This document shows, in pieces, positions 33,624 through 45,396 of a stretch of 64,000 nt of DNA; position 1 is the stretch's first letter, and each line of letters starts with the position of its first letter. A model generated the notes under the pieces. It made no database searches. It saw only the letters and a program-made list of their open reading frames with translations, and had not been told where the DNA came from. A program made the position numbers and the translations under genes. Source of the DNA: Linum tenue (Eukaryota > Streptophyta > Magnoliopsida > Malpighiales > Linaceae); NCBI GenBank assembly GCA_946122785.1, contig CAMGYJ010000005.1, positions 80,842,547 through 80,906,546 on the forward strand, written 5' to 3'.

Positions 33624-35280
33624 CTTCTTATAGCTCTCCACAGATTCAACAACAGTTTCTTGTAGTGCACGGTAACTCCAACCTAGACCCTGCAACTTTT
33701 TTGAGGTCGTTTCTTTCTTTTCATGTCCCTCCTCAATAAACCTGCCAAAAAGAAAGAAAGGAACAAAAAAAAAAAAAAACGTTTCAAACTGGGATTCGAA
33801 TTGTGTTCTTTCTAAACCAAAACCCTTAATGTGAACACAAAAAACTAACTATTTTGAAGAACACGCGTATGCATGAACACCAAACTGCTTATAGTTTCAT
33901 AAGAAAACTTACTTCTTGTGACGATTGTAGTCAGGGTATTTTTCCGTCACAATATCAACCATGTCCTTAACACGAACCGAATGAGCCGAGCATATGTATC
34001 TTCCTTCCGCGTCCGGTTTCTCATACACCAAGACCAAAGCTTCGGCTACATCACGCACATCCACAACCATCCAATGCTTGTTCTCAACAGAGTCGTGACC
34101 TCCTTCTGCAGTTACCGTAGCAAAACAGAGTCGATGAATGAACAAAACGGAAACCCTATTTTAACATCGTTCCAAATCATCACAAGGTACCTTTCAAAGC
34201 CATGGAGAGAACCAAGGTGCTTGCGTTCCTCGTTGGTTGCAGAACAGGTCCCATGATGAGATTGGGACAAACGGTTACTACATCGAGTCCAGTGGCTTTC
34301 CCATACTCAATCGCCTGACTCTCTGCTTCTGTCTTTGAAACTTGATACCATCTCTGTAGATGATGAACAGTAATAGGAACAAATTTACATTTTTTTATAT
34401 GATAGGCAGTGGCGGAGCCACTTGAGACCAAATAATGTTCTTTCTAAGGATACTAATCTGTTTGATTTCGGTTAACCACTGAACAATATGATGGTTAGTG
34501 ATTAACCAATAAGAGAGAAAAAAATCAAAACCAATAACCAAATCGATAAACCTTATCGGTTGATTATAATCACACACCTCAGTAGCTCTGCAATATTCCA
34601 CATCGGACCAGCAAGATTCGTCCATGGGTCGACCGCTGGGCCAGGCAGGGTTCATTATAACAGCAGCGCCAGAAGAGACAACCACCACCCGCTTCACCTT
34701 CGTTTCGACGCACGCTTTAAGAACATTCAGTGTTCCAGTCACTGCCGGCTCGATGATCTCTACCTGAAAAAGAAGAAAAAAAAGACTGAAATTCTCTTCC
34801 GTTGAGATCAAGGAAAATTTTCGAGTCCGTTTTAAGTTCAGTTTGTCAGGAGCTGTATAAATCAAAGGAAGAAGATCATGTTACTAGTTGGATATATACA
34901 CTAGCCTGTGGATTCAGTACGACGGAGGAAAGAACAGGGCTGGCGACATGGAAGACACCGGAGCAGCCCTGAATTGCAGAAAGCAGAGAAGGATAATCCA
35001 GTAATTCGGCCTTCACGAGCTCCAGATTCGTGGATGCGTTTGGGAGTTGCTTCAAGTGGGCATTCTTTGCGTCCACTTAAAAGAGGAAGTTTGGCAATCG
35101 GCAAGTCAGCACCGCCGGCGGCGGGATTGTTGATCTGAGAAATGTGGAAAAGGGGAACTTACAGGGGTCTCTGACGGTGCCGCGGACTAGATAGTTTTTG
35201 GAGAGCAGGTGGTGAACAACCCAAGAGCCTAAGAAACCTCCGGCGCCGGTCACGCAGACGGATTCCTTCCCCGTCGACAT
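33621..35280 (-). CDS. CCR-like gene B (NAD(P)-binding reductase, stop codon from a MITE)
   Basis: The six exons are 35163-35280, 34906-35075, 34578-34763, 34191-34353, 33913-34105 and 33621-33741, 951 bases with stop, 316 aa. The parts in order are a Rossmann loop ([11 protein letters not shown], residues about 10-20), SGVFHVASP, the [19 protein letters not shown] strand, and catalytic Y-x3-K in [25 protein letters not shown] and a C-terminal helix follow. Bona fide cinnamoyl-CoA reductases carry NWYCYGK here, so this is a CCR-like (CRL-type) reductase whose substrate I cannot tell. Intron 2 begins GC (CACAG|GCTAGT). The hAT MITE ends the frame after ESYKK, removing the last residues AGFLD and beyond. 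Exon lengths agree with copy C, with 3 bases more in exon 5. Confidence 0.82.
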
Positions 35281-36135
35281 GATTAAAATCGTTCAATGAG
35301 ATTGAGTATAGTGGAAAGATTAGATTAAGTAGGAAAACCCCAAAAGCGGCCGTCCTTGCTTATGAATTAGTCAGAGTTGTGTTTTCTTGTTTTCGTTAAA
35401 ACATTCATTCTCCAATTCACACAAGAAAGTAAAAGGACAAATTGTTGTAGTGAGCATATGTTGGTGAAACTTTGAAAGGAGACCGAGTCGTTGTCACCTT
35501 CATTGGATGGTTCATCAAGGGATCTATTGGCCTGTGGCAGAGTAAGTTGATGATGATGTATGTTTGGGTTTTTATTTTTTTTATATTTGACAAAGGTATG
35601 TTTGGGTTTCATTGATTGATTTCCTTCCAATCAAGATTGTTAAGATCGTACCGGAAGTTGCAAACCGAAGAGTCAGCAGTAGAATATTTTATACTGAAAT
35701 CATGACCGTTTCATACCGCTAAAAATCACTTATCCATTTAGATTTCGGTAGAACGTGTTCTAGACCGAACCACCAATACGGTACGGTCATGCAAACATTG
35801 CTTCAACTGCTTTTTTAGCTTGATGACTTGGCTGGTCTTTGGTTCTGATTGGATTATGCTCCAAAATTGTTTCTACTCCAGCTCAAAAGTTATTGTTCAC
35901 ATCTATATATAAAACATTTTGGATGTTGTTGGGTGAATGTTCCGCGTTGTCAAACCGATTTAAATCATTATGTCAATTTCGCAAGTAGTATGATTCAATT
36001 AGACTACAACTGGTTTATATGTTAGTTTTAACAAAACAAGGGTGAGCAAAGTGAGAAACCATTAACACCAAACCAAGTATGCATAGTCTACTCTGCCCAA
36101 ATGAAACAACAAACAAGCTTGGCAAATCTCCGAGT
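35281..36135. other. Upstream region of gene B and spacer
   Basis: 35,290-35,640 matches 48,573-48,633 plus 50,148-50,330 upstream of gene D, once the Pack-MULE in D is removed. The rest (35,640-36,130) is AT-rich. I see no gene. Confidence 0.45.
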
Positions 36136-36759
36136 TCACTCTGCAGCTAGTTCGTCATGATTTGGCCTATCCGCCAGATACAAGTGTGCAATGCCAGGAA
36201 TTTGAGGATCATCTGCAGAAAAACTAACCACTGAGTTCAGAAGTTTGATCGAACGTTCAGTTTTTGAATGGATCAGGCCAGCATCATTAGACTACAACAC
36301 TATCATTATACAAGAACCCAGAAAGAAGTATGGGGGGGAGAATTACAAGGATCGGGGTTGGTGAAAATCGAGCTCATTGATATTGAATCTTGTTCATGTA
36401 AGTAATGGTGAGAGCTGGACTCCAGCTCTCTCTCAGGATGTCCATGTTTAGGTTGACAGCAGAATCGACATTACAATGGTAAATCCTGGTGTTGAATACT
36501 ACCTGGAAAAAAGAAGTTTGTGATCATACAAACTGATGAGGCGATTAGAGTTGGGAGGCAGAGATCATTTCTCCACTTGTTCAAGCAAGCAGCCAAAAGC
36601 ATTTGCATTTGTTTCAGCGCAGAAAGCGTAAACCTTTTGCTCCAAGTACAAATGAACTGAACAGGATCTTTAGTTCTTTACCTTTGGCGGTTTGAACGGA
36701 TAGTGGCTTGGAAACATTAATTATGTCAAGGAAAAATATGCCACCTTGATAGGGTGTTC
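36136..36759 (-). pseudogene. E2 ubiquitin-conjugating enzyme pseudogene
   Basis: Three exon-like pieces lie on the minus strand: 36682-36759 (GTPYQGGIFFLDI, then in another frame FPSHYPFKPPK), 36357-36502 ([34 protein letters not shown], then in another frame SIFTNPDP) and 36136-36212 (PGIAHLYLADRPNHDELAAE then stop). These match the UBC fold around its active-site Cys in IYHCNVDS. The typical piece after the Cys differs, the frame is shifted at least twice, and the N-terminal exon and the usual WTLRFAK-type tail are missing. Splice-like CAG acceptors remain, so it is a decayed genomic copy and not a processed one. Confidence 0.72.
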
Positions 36760-37358
36760 CTGCAGTAATGAGTCAAAGAAGGTCATCAGAGCCGGTTTGG
36801 CAGAGGTGAATCACGTTAAAAATTTATAATAGTTAGATCCTTAAATCAACTACGATATATGAAATTAGAGAATCGCCAGATTCGTGGAAGTAGGACACAA
36901 AGCAGCTTCTGTTCAATAACCATATGAAGCCTGCATTGAACGTAGTAACGAACCAACATGTTATTCACACCTATATTGACTTTACATAAGTGGAACAATA
37001 TGACAATAAATCACTAGAATGAAGAAAGTTGGTTAAAAATAATATTTCACGACAATATGATATATATGTATAATAAATATCAAATATGTTGAGAAAAATA
37101 ATAATTTCAAGACAAAATACATATGTATGTGTATAATCGGGTGGGTTTGAAATAGATAGTGAGCGAACTCGCCACTCATTATCCATAAAATTCGAATTTA
37201 GATATTACTATTATCAGCTGAAAATTTTTCGAGTTCGAATTTTACCCTATCCAACTAGATTGGATTAGCTATCTGCCACGGTGGATATTTTTATTTGTAG
37301 GTAGTAAACATACAACATCAGGTTAAAACAAATTGTACGACCAAAACAATTTTTTTTT

Positions 37359-37865
37359 AGGGTTAATATTTTCGTATGGCCTGAACTTTGACCAAAATAA
37401 ACATCCTGGCCAATCTTTTCGATCTATAACATCCTGGCCCGAACTATACACCAAAGTAAACAATTTGGCCAAACCCGATGTTTGACCGTTAACTTGGACG
37501 GTCAAATGCGTTGACTAACGGTCAACGCGCCACGTCACTGCCAAGTCAGAAGATCTGATAAATATTTAAATTTTTTTCGTTTTTTATTTTTGGTTTAACT
37601 AAGGTATTAGATGATTTTTTTAATTTAAAATGAGGGAATGTGTGGAAATTGTGAATTATTTTAAATATTTTATGCTGACTTGGCAGTGACATGGCGCGTT
37701 GACTAACGGTCAACGCGTTTGACCGTTCAAGTTAACGGTCAAAAGTCGGATCTGGCCAAATTGTTTATTTTGGTATATAGTTCGGGCCAGGATGTTATAG
37801 ATCGAAAAGATTGGCCACGATGTTTATTTTGGTCAAAATTCAGGCCATACGAAAATATTAACCCT
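37359..37865. mobile_element. Mutator-like foldback MITE
   Basis: Long inverted arms of about 190 bp start AGGGTTAATATTTTCGTATG and end in the inverse. The flanks are runs of T on both sides, so the target duplication cannot be sized. The sequence between the arms is AT-rich and non-coding. It is absent from the equivalent place in segmental copy 1. Confidence 0.75.
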
Positions 37866-37909
37866 TTTTTTAAAGAAAATCAAAACATTTTTTAATTCAT
37901 AGTTTCCCC

Positions 37910-40535
37910 TGTACGTGGGCAACGGGTCGCGCCGCCCACGGGCTAACACGACACTGCACGGTTAGAGCACGACACGAAATATATGGGCAGGTCCGGCACG
38001 AGCACGAATAATTCAAGGGTCGTGTCGGGCCTAAACTTTAAGAGCACGGGCACGGCATGGTCTGTAAGTGGGCTGTGTCGAGCCTAATATTTTCGAGAGC
38101 TTATTGAGTATAAGAGCGAAAATGGAACGAAAAGAATATTTCTTTAATAGAAATAAATATAAAAAGAATTATAGGTTCAAATATTACAACATGCAATTAT
38201 AAAAATAATTATTTATTGTTGTTAGAAGTGATCATAAAAATATATGCGTAATTACTACCAAAAGAAAAGACAGACGAATAATTAAACAAAGGCAAATCAC
38301 ACCACGATATACTTCCAATTTTCTTTTCCACCCTTTATTTGTTACATTTCTCAAATATCATCTGTTAATACTTACATTCTTCGCCCAATTTTCTCCTTTT
38401 TTCATTGCCTCTTTTATTTTCTTCCTTTTTAATTAGCACGATTATGAGTGCATCACGAGCAAAAATAGGCACGACACGATTCAAACCGTGCTCAGGCTCG
38501 GATCGAGCCTAGCTAAAACTAGATTGTATCCCGGCCCGTTGGCCGGTTGCAATATGATACATTAACTAACAAAGTTTTTAAATTTAAATTTCAATAATCT
38601 CCACTTCTCTTATATTCGTGCCAGGATTATATGTTAATGCCATGCGAATTAACAAATAATGATATCAATTTTATCAAATCGCAAGCTAGTTTCTTAGTTT
38701 TTATCTTTTTAAGAAAATCAAATTATTAAATTCTTCGAGAAGAGAAAATGTGCATCCATCATAAGAATCACCAACATTGTAATCAGAGCCATCTATGTCA
38801 ATTCTGGTTGAAATTAAGCATGTAGGTGTTTCAAAATAATCGATATCACCTCTTAACCATCAACAATCTTCATCATCAACTCCACAATATATTGTCAAAA
38901 AAACTCCACAATATTCATCATTGATAGGTGCTTCAGAACAAAAGAATTTGTCTCATTATAGTTTCACCTTTTGTTTGAAATTCATTTTTTTCCATCAATA
39001 ATTATGTTCAAAATTGTTAATTTGCTTATGGAATTGCTAATTTGTGATCCAACTTGACGATTCATTCTTCCACTATTTTTTTTATAGATTTTCAACAGTA
39101 GTTCTCAGAATCCTGAATTCTTGATGATCCAAGACAACAAACTCATATTTGGTAGTATTCACAACTCGAGTTGGATCATAAATGTGAAAAATGTTAGTAG
39201 TTGATTGGGTAGTTGGATCTTAAATATGAAAAATGCTAATAATTGAGATTCATTATTTAGAAGAGCAATATAAGCTTTACTGAGGATGATTCCCGTATCG
39301 ACTATAGGAGCTTGATCTCATTTGTTATAATAGAAATTAAATAATTTAAGATGCATAGTATTAATAGCCTTCTATAAAAAAAAGCCTTAGTAAGAATTTA
39401 TTGAAATTAGCAACAATTCTGCTTCATTGATTTATTTTCACAATCCATCTCTTTACTCGAATTGAAACTTAGAACTTTAATAAAACCAAGTGATTTAAAT
39501 CGGTAATTGTTTGTTGTCTGATAACTAAGTGTAAAAATATCTATTCACTTATTACAATCTGAAACCCTAGAGGCTCAAAATTGCTAATAAATGTTTTCGA
39601 AATTCGCAGGAAATTATCATTTTTTTGTCGAACAATTATCATTCTTTGAGAAGAAAGCAATGATATTAGAAATTAAATTTTAGACCAAATTCTTGTACAC
39701 TCGAGCTAAACATATAAGTTTATCACCGAATGACAAAATGATCATATTCTTGAATTGTTAAATCGAAAACCATATGGAACTTCATTTTTTATACGATATA
39801 ATTAGGGTTAATTGCATGGTTGGTCACTGAAATTACAAAAAACGTTTAGGTTTGCTCACACGAAATATTTAAATCCATTGGTGGTAATTTAGTTTACTGA
39901 AACCGTTCACGTTTGGTCATTCTCTGTTCGTCTCCGTCCAACTCCGTTAATTGAGTCCGTTAAGTGCTGACGTGGCAAACGGAATCGTCTAATCAGCTGA
40001 ATTTAACCCGAAAAACACTATACCCAACCCGCCACATCATCAAAACCCGCCACGTCATTAAATGCATTTGAAAATGTTAAATGCATTTGAAACTCTTGAT
40101 AAAATGTTTTTATTTTTATGTTTATTTATTCAATATGTATAACACGTATAACAATGGTCAAAGAAATCATAAGTTTATGTCCAAATAAACTAATGATGTA
40201 TTAATTTATGTTGATTTGCAATTATAAGTTATAATTTGGTGGGCTGTGGAAAAGGAAACGGAAAGCCCAATTGACATGTCCAGTTGTGTGAGTTACCCAT
40301 AGTAGCATGCACGAAAAATTGAGATGCCAAAAGACTCATAAGGGCTTCCTTGCTTTGCGGGGAGGCCAGGAAAATTTTAATTGGGTAGGTGCTGAGCAAG
40401 AATCTCCATATATGTATGGTAGGATAACAAATGGACTGATACAACAGGACACAAAAAGTCAAAAACTAATGGACCGTGTCAAGCACGACACTAAATAAAT
40501 GGACACGAAGGGTGCTTGGACCGCGCCCACGTACA
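37910..40535. mobile_element. hAT-like MITE with CACGAGCACG-rich interior, copy 2, split by a Helitron
   Basis: It starts TGTACGTGGGC and ends GCCCACGTACA. The halves 37910-38518 and 40425-40535 align with 757-1513, and the break holds the Helitron 38519-40424. The flanks (TTTCCCC and TTTCCCT) suggest a target duplication but are not clean. Confidence 0.65.
38519..40424 (-). mobile_element. Non-autonomous Helitron with both ends
   Basis: On the minus strand the 3' end has a hairpin CCGGCC-AACG-GGCCGG followed by GATACAATCTAG, ending in CTAG at 38519-38522 and then T. The 5' end starts TCCTACCATACAT at 40424, preceded by A. The host element reads across the empty site as AAAA|TAACAAAT, matching AAAGTTAACAAAT in the other copy, so insertion was between A and T without duplication. 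It carries no helicase. A tract at about 39,800-40,033 matches one arm of the Mutator-like element at 48634-50147. Confidence 0.82.
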
Positions 40536-40954
40536 TTTCCCTCACTCCATTCCCATGTGCATTGTAGGGTAAAAGCACAAACAACAAGTTCCTTGGGAAA
40601 CAATCAAGCGTGAGAAGCTAACATGGGCCTTGTTGTCAGACGAATAATGCTAGAGTATTGAGTATTGACAATCAGTATCTTTTGTCATTCTCGGGTAGGG
40701 TTATATTATTCCATCTGCGTATCTGAGATGGCTGTCGCTCTGCCATTATACAAATCGGACCTTAGACACCAGGTCGGTCCATGAACCGTCCGTATCTAAC
40801 ACAACAAGTCACATGGATGAGTGCTAATCGCAGTTTGGTTCAGAATCTGCGGTCAGGGCCCCTAATGTTCGTCGATATCAAGGCGTCTTTATCGTGTTTT
40901 ACGACCGTGCAGATCATGTAACTATCGTTAAACAGTTATAAAACCTGCGATTCA

Positions 40955-41095
40955 ATGTCGGTCGCAGCTTCGATGTATGATATTTTATTTAGCATAAACA
41001 ACCCATTCTCGTGGTGTACACAATTAAAACAACTCTCTGCAAAAAAAAAAAAAAAAAAAAAAAAAAAAGATCAAACTCTTCGATGTGAACTTGTG
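40955..41095. other. A-rich tract downstream of gene C
   Basis: A run of 29 A at about 41,040-41,068 interrupts sequence otherwise homologous to 29,940-30,060. It may be a slipped microsatellite or the tail of a lost retroposon. The short frame through it is meaningless. Confidence 0.4.
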
Positions 41096-41151
41096 ATGTC
41101 CTCATCCACACCAGAAACTTGGGTTTACCAAGCACAGGAAAGAGTTCAGTT

Positions 41152-42982
41152 CTAGTCCAATAAACCAGCCTTCTTATAACTCTCCACAGAGTCCACCAGG
41201 GTTTCTTGCAGTGAACGGTAGCTCCAGCCGAGCCTCTGCAACTTCTCTGAACTCATTTCTTTCTTCTGCTGTCCATCTGTAAAGCTGCCACTCACCAACA
41301 AAATTGTTGACTACATTAGCCGAGAGGTAGATAACCAACTTAGAATGCCGAATTGAGTTGCGATAGCAGAAGCACAAAAACACTTGTTGAGAGTGGGATT
41401 TGAACCCACGCCCTTTCGGACAAGAACCTTAATCTGGTGCCTTAGACCAACTCGGCCATCTCAACTTGTTGATGTTTAATATCCTAGCATTTTTATACTT
41501 CTGGGATTATCCACGATTATTCAAGCAAAATATTGAGATATGAAGGGCTTACTTCTTAGGATAGTTGTAGCTGGGATACTCGTCCTTCAAAATATCAACA
41601 ATATCCTTAACATGGACTGAATGCGAAGTGCAGATGTATCTCCCTTGTGCCTCAGGCTTTTCGTACACCAGAACCAATGCTTCAGCTACATCCCGCACAT
41701 CCACAATCCGGTGGTGCCTATTATCCTCCAAGTCATGTCCTTCTGCATATGACAGCAAACAGAGCTCATGAATGAGAATACATTTATTGTTCTAGCTGCG
41801 GTAACACAACCGAAGCAAAGATCAAAACCCATAAACCAACTTTGGAAGCAACTTTGCTACATGGATGTAAGCAAACTCAGCGTAATCAGAACACTGTTTT
41901 AGACATTCGCACACAAGATGGCTGGCTACCTTTCAAAAGCTTGGCGAGAAGCAAGGAGCTTGCATTCGCCGTAGGCTGAAGGATTGGCCCGAAGATGAGA
42001 TTGGGACAAGCACTTACTACATCAAGTCCATTGGCTTTCCCAAACTCAAATGCCTTGCTCTCAGCTTCTGTCTTGGAGGCACAGTACCAATTCTGCAGGC
42101 AACCAACAGTATATAAGATTAACATGGGTTCCCATTATAATTTGGATACAAAAGCAACCGTTTTTTGGTTCTTGTCATACCATTACTAACTATGAACCAA
42201 TTCAATGAGACCCTAAACATAGGGTCTTATCCAACTATTTGACAAAAAAGCTTTATCGATATCCCTTTTTCTCCATAGGAGAGTAGTAATAACCAGACCT
42301 CAATAGCTCTGCAATGTTCAACGTCGGACCAGCAAGACTCATCCATGGCCCGAGTATCAGGCCAGGAAGGGTTCATCATAAGAGCAGCACCAGAGGACAC
42401 AACCACAACTCGCTCGACTTTCGCTTCAAGGCATGCTTTCAGAACATTTAGGGTTCCTGTCACCGCTGGCTCGATTAAGTCAACCTAAAACCAGAGTTTC
42501 TGTGAGAAAGTCGTTTCCTTTCGTTTCTGGGTCGCTGAAAATTGTAATCAATTGAAGAATCCAGAATCAGGGAGAGAAGAAATAGGGAACTGGCCTGAGG
42601 GTTTGCCACAGGGGAAGAGGGAAGAGGGCTGGCGACATGGAAAACTCCCGAGCAGCCTTGAATTGCAGAGAACAGGGATGGGTAATCGAGTAAATCGGCC
42701 TTCACGAGCTTCAGATTCGAGGATGCGTTCGGGAGCTGATTCAAGTGGGCATATTTCTCATCCACTGCAACATTCAAATTCAAAAGCCATTACTGATCAA
42801 GTTGAAGTAATTGAAGATGTGTTTGATGAACCTAATTTGGGGTTTTTTTTATGGTTGAACTTACAGGGATCTCTGACGGTGCCTCGGACTAGATAGTTCT
42901 TGGAGAGGAGGAGATGAACAACCCAGGAGCCCAAGAAACCTCCGGCGCCGGTCACGCATACAGTTCCCTTCGCCGTCGACAT
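41152..42982 (-). CDS. CCR-like gene C (intact NAD(P)-binding reductase)
   Basis: The six exons are 42865-42982, 42595-42764, 42299-42484, 41930-42092, 41553-41742 and 41152-41284, together 960 bases, 319 aa plus stop. All phases agree. The parts in order are [20 protein letters not shown], the Rossmann cofactor loop, then [43 protein letters not shown], and catalytic Y-x3-K in [29 protein letters not shown] and [18 protein letters not shown] follow. The length is usual for the family. The CCR signature NWYCYGK is changed to NWYCASK, so I call it CCR-like; monolignol activity is not implied. Intron 2 begins GC (CTCAG|GCCAGT). A tRNA-Leu lies in intron 5. It is the best candidate for the functional member of the A/C pair. 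Confidence 0.88.
41385..41465 (-). tRNA. tRNA-Leu (AAG), second copy, in intron 5 of CCR-like gene C; anticodon stem mismatch
   Basis: It is duplicated together with the host gene, so it has the same place, strand and length as 30351-30431. Acceptor stem, T arm, A73, boxes and a following T5 run are kept. The anticodon stem has changed to CCAGA/TCTTG, leaving one mismatch in place of a C-G pair, and the D-side GGCGCC reads GGCACC. It may be decaying, though folding is still possible. Confidence 0.9.
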
Positions 42983-43249
42983 TAGATAGGACTGAGAGCG
43001 TGCGAGGAGGAAGGATAGGGTTAATGTCTAAGAGTTACCTGTAGCTTTTGAAAACCCATTTTGAAAGCTGGCATTATAGATGGTTGGTGATGGGAACCTG
43101 GCACCGAATGCTGTTCTGTCCTGAATCAGAATCAGCCGCCATCTCCAAGTGGCATTAAGGCGAAATCCTTGACGCCAAGTGCGACCGGTGTTCTCATTAT
43201 TGACGACGCAAGTGCTGACGTGGGTCGCTGCGAAGGCAGTGCTTTTACA

Positions 43250-43802
43250 AGAAAAAAAAAAAAAAATGTTAGTCAAGGACAAATTGATTTGGGGTAGAAG
43301 TTCTAACGGATAAATTTGATCTAATTGTCTCGTTTTAGGACATTTGAAGCAAATTCACTCGTTAGAAAATTTGGATGGATTTATTTGACCCAAAAAATTT
43401 TGAATTGATCGGTTTTGAATAAATTTCAATCGTCTAGGATGGGGCAGATAATTCGAATTGACTCGTTTCGATTAACTCGTTTTATATAATGACACAACTG
43501 ACTAAATTTTTTTTTCTTCGTTTTTTAATTGATTCATCCAAACAATCCCATTTAGGATTGTCATTTGTGTAGATGCCTTACTAGCAATGATTGTGAAATC
43601 ACACTAGAGGTTATACCAAAAAAGTTAGTGATATAGTATTTTATACTATAATCATAATTTAAATAGTTTAACTATTTCATATGCTAATCACTTATCATTT
43701 TGGGATACTTATCTAATATTTCCGGTCCGACCAAAATATTGCTTACCAGACGTCCCTTGCACTCCGGATTTCAAGTTCGAGTTTATCACATTAAAACATT
43801 GA
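43250..43802. other. Spacer upstream of gene C
   Basis: AT-rich, homologous in part to 32,220-32,590. It ends with the target duplication AAACATTGA (43794-43802) of the next element. I see no gene. Confidence 0.45.
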
Positions 43803-45396
43803 GGCAAAATTCACTTCCATAGCCATAATTTTGCACTTTGTGACAAATATAGCCAGATTCTAAGAAATACACAAAAATAGCCAAAATTTTGAAAATGCTT
43901 TGACAAATATAACCATTTTCGTTATTAAATGTGACGTCGTTAGGAACACCGTTAGTTACCTATTCGCGTCGCTGAGATGGCCAACATGTGGACGCCACGT
44001 CGTCGCCAACTGGACGGGAATTGCCACCTCCATGCCACGTCATCATGAGGAGAGAGAAAATGGTATCGAGCAATTAAATCACTCCATCGTCTTCTCCCAG
44101 CGACGCCGAAATCCGACTTCCATCTTATTTCCCAATCTTCAAATCACTTCGCTGCTCAATCCTTATCTTCTTCATCGCAAAAATCGGCGGCGGCGGACCT
44201 AATGGTCCTTGGAGAGAAGCGAGCTAAAGCTAGAGCATTTGTTTCTTCATTATTTGAATTTCAAATTGGGGTGGAGGAATGGAAGGGGAAAAGAAGTGTG
44301 GAGTGAGCGAAGAAGGTGAAAGGTTGGGAAGTAATTGGAAGGGTGGTTGGGACAGCAGTGGTGGCGCCATTGACAAGAGTGAAGGACGGGAGGCAAGAGG
44401 AGGAGGATAGGCGGATGAGTGATGACAGACGAATGAGGGTTTCAAGATTTGGGGATTTTTTTTCTTTTTTCATGGGGAGGGTTTTCTTTAATGAATGATG
44501 GGGAGGGTTTCGTGACAAGGAAGATGACGATTATGTGGGGGAGGATGACGATTCTGAGGGGGGAGATGATGAGAGAGCTAGCAGCAGCGCTGACCGTACC
44601 TCTGTTTTCGTTATTCTCCGCCTGCGCCGGCCTTGCCCTGTTTTGCAGGCTGGGTCATCCGTCTCTCCTACCCAACTCTCATCTCCACCGCAGGAAGGAA
44701 GAAGATGATGACGACGATGGCGATTGAGGATGAAGAAGTTCTGGTGGCGGTGGTGGTATTTCAGCAGGTGGCGGTGTTTGTTGTGTAGATCTAGTCGAGA
44801 GTTGAGAGAGAGAGAGAGAGAGAGAGAAGACTATCCCTAGAAATCAACTGAGGACTTGCTTCAATTGGCAACTTCTCCGCTGGTTGGATCCCTTTGAGGC
44901 CGAGAAACGCCTCAAGCCGTCGCTGCAGCTAGCTCTACGAGGGACTTGCTTCAATTGGCGCCTCCACTCTCAGAAATCCAATTCTCAACTTCCCCTCCTC
45001 AATTCTTGCCTCCGCGCCGGAGAATTCTTCCCGGAGAAAAGATAAGTATTTGTTTGGCGACGCGTCGGGGAAAAAATGGAGGAGATGAACATGACGGAGA
45101 AGATGATACGACGAGAACGGACGGGAGGCAAGAGGTGGCCAATCGGAAAGGAGAGGGGCGGATGGAGAAGAGGTAAAGTAGGGTTTTTTTTTAATAAATA
45201 TTATTGAATTTAAATTCCACCCTAGCATTGCCACGTAGATGAAGGCAGGCGCGGTCATAGACGATCGTTTGTCCAGTCATCCATCATTAGATTTCCGTTA
45301 AGTTAATGGACGGAATGGCTATTTCTGTGTATTTTTCAAAACTTGGCTATGTTTGTCACAAAGTGCAAAGTTGTGGCTATGGAAGTGGATTTTGCC
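43803..45396. mobile_element. Mutator-like element (1594 bp) with 9-bp duplication
   Basis: The termini GGCAAAATTCACTTCCATAG and, inverted, GGCAAAATCCACTTCCATAG lead long similar arms (CACTTTGTGACAAA, AAATAGCC). The 9-bp flank AAACATTGA is perfect on both sides (43794-43802, 45397-45405). The GC-richer interior has purine-rich frames and the word GACTTGCTTCAATTGGC twice (about 44,857 and 44,944), but I recognise no gene. It could hold captured host DNA. Confidence 0.85.

Larger units (their letters stand above)
29100..35640. repeat. Segmental duplication, copy 1 (genes A and B)
   Basis: The order is an AT-rich flank with TATATGTATAATATATGTC, a CTTGGGAAACAATCAAGCGTGAG tract, CCR-like gene A with an intronic tRNA, then CCR-like gene B and its upstream GGAAAACCCCAAAAGCGGCCGTC. 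The same order recurs at 36960-50330. A pairs with C and B with D. The edges are approximate. Confidence 0.8.

Noticed and set aside
39805..40033. A separate MULE inside the Helitron
   Set aside because: Only one arm is visible and there is no matching second arm or duplication, so it is treated as a fragment.
44230..45258. Several proline/serine-rich and acidic frames inside the MULE 43803-45396
   Set aside because: Purine-rich simple sequence gives open frames on both strands. No domain or splice pattern was recognised.
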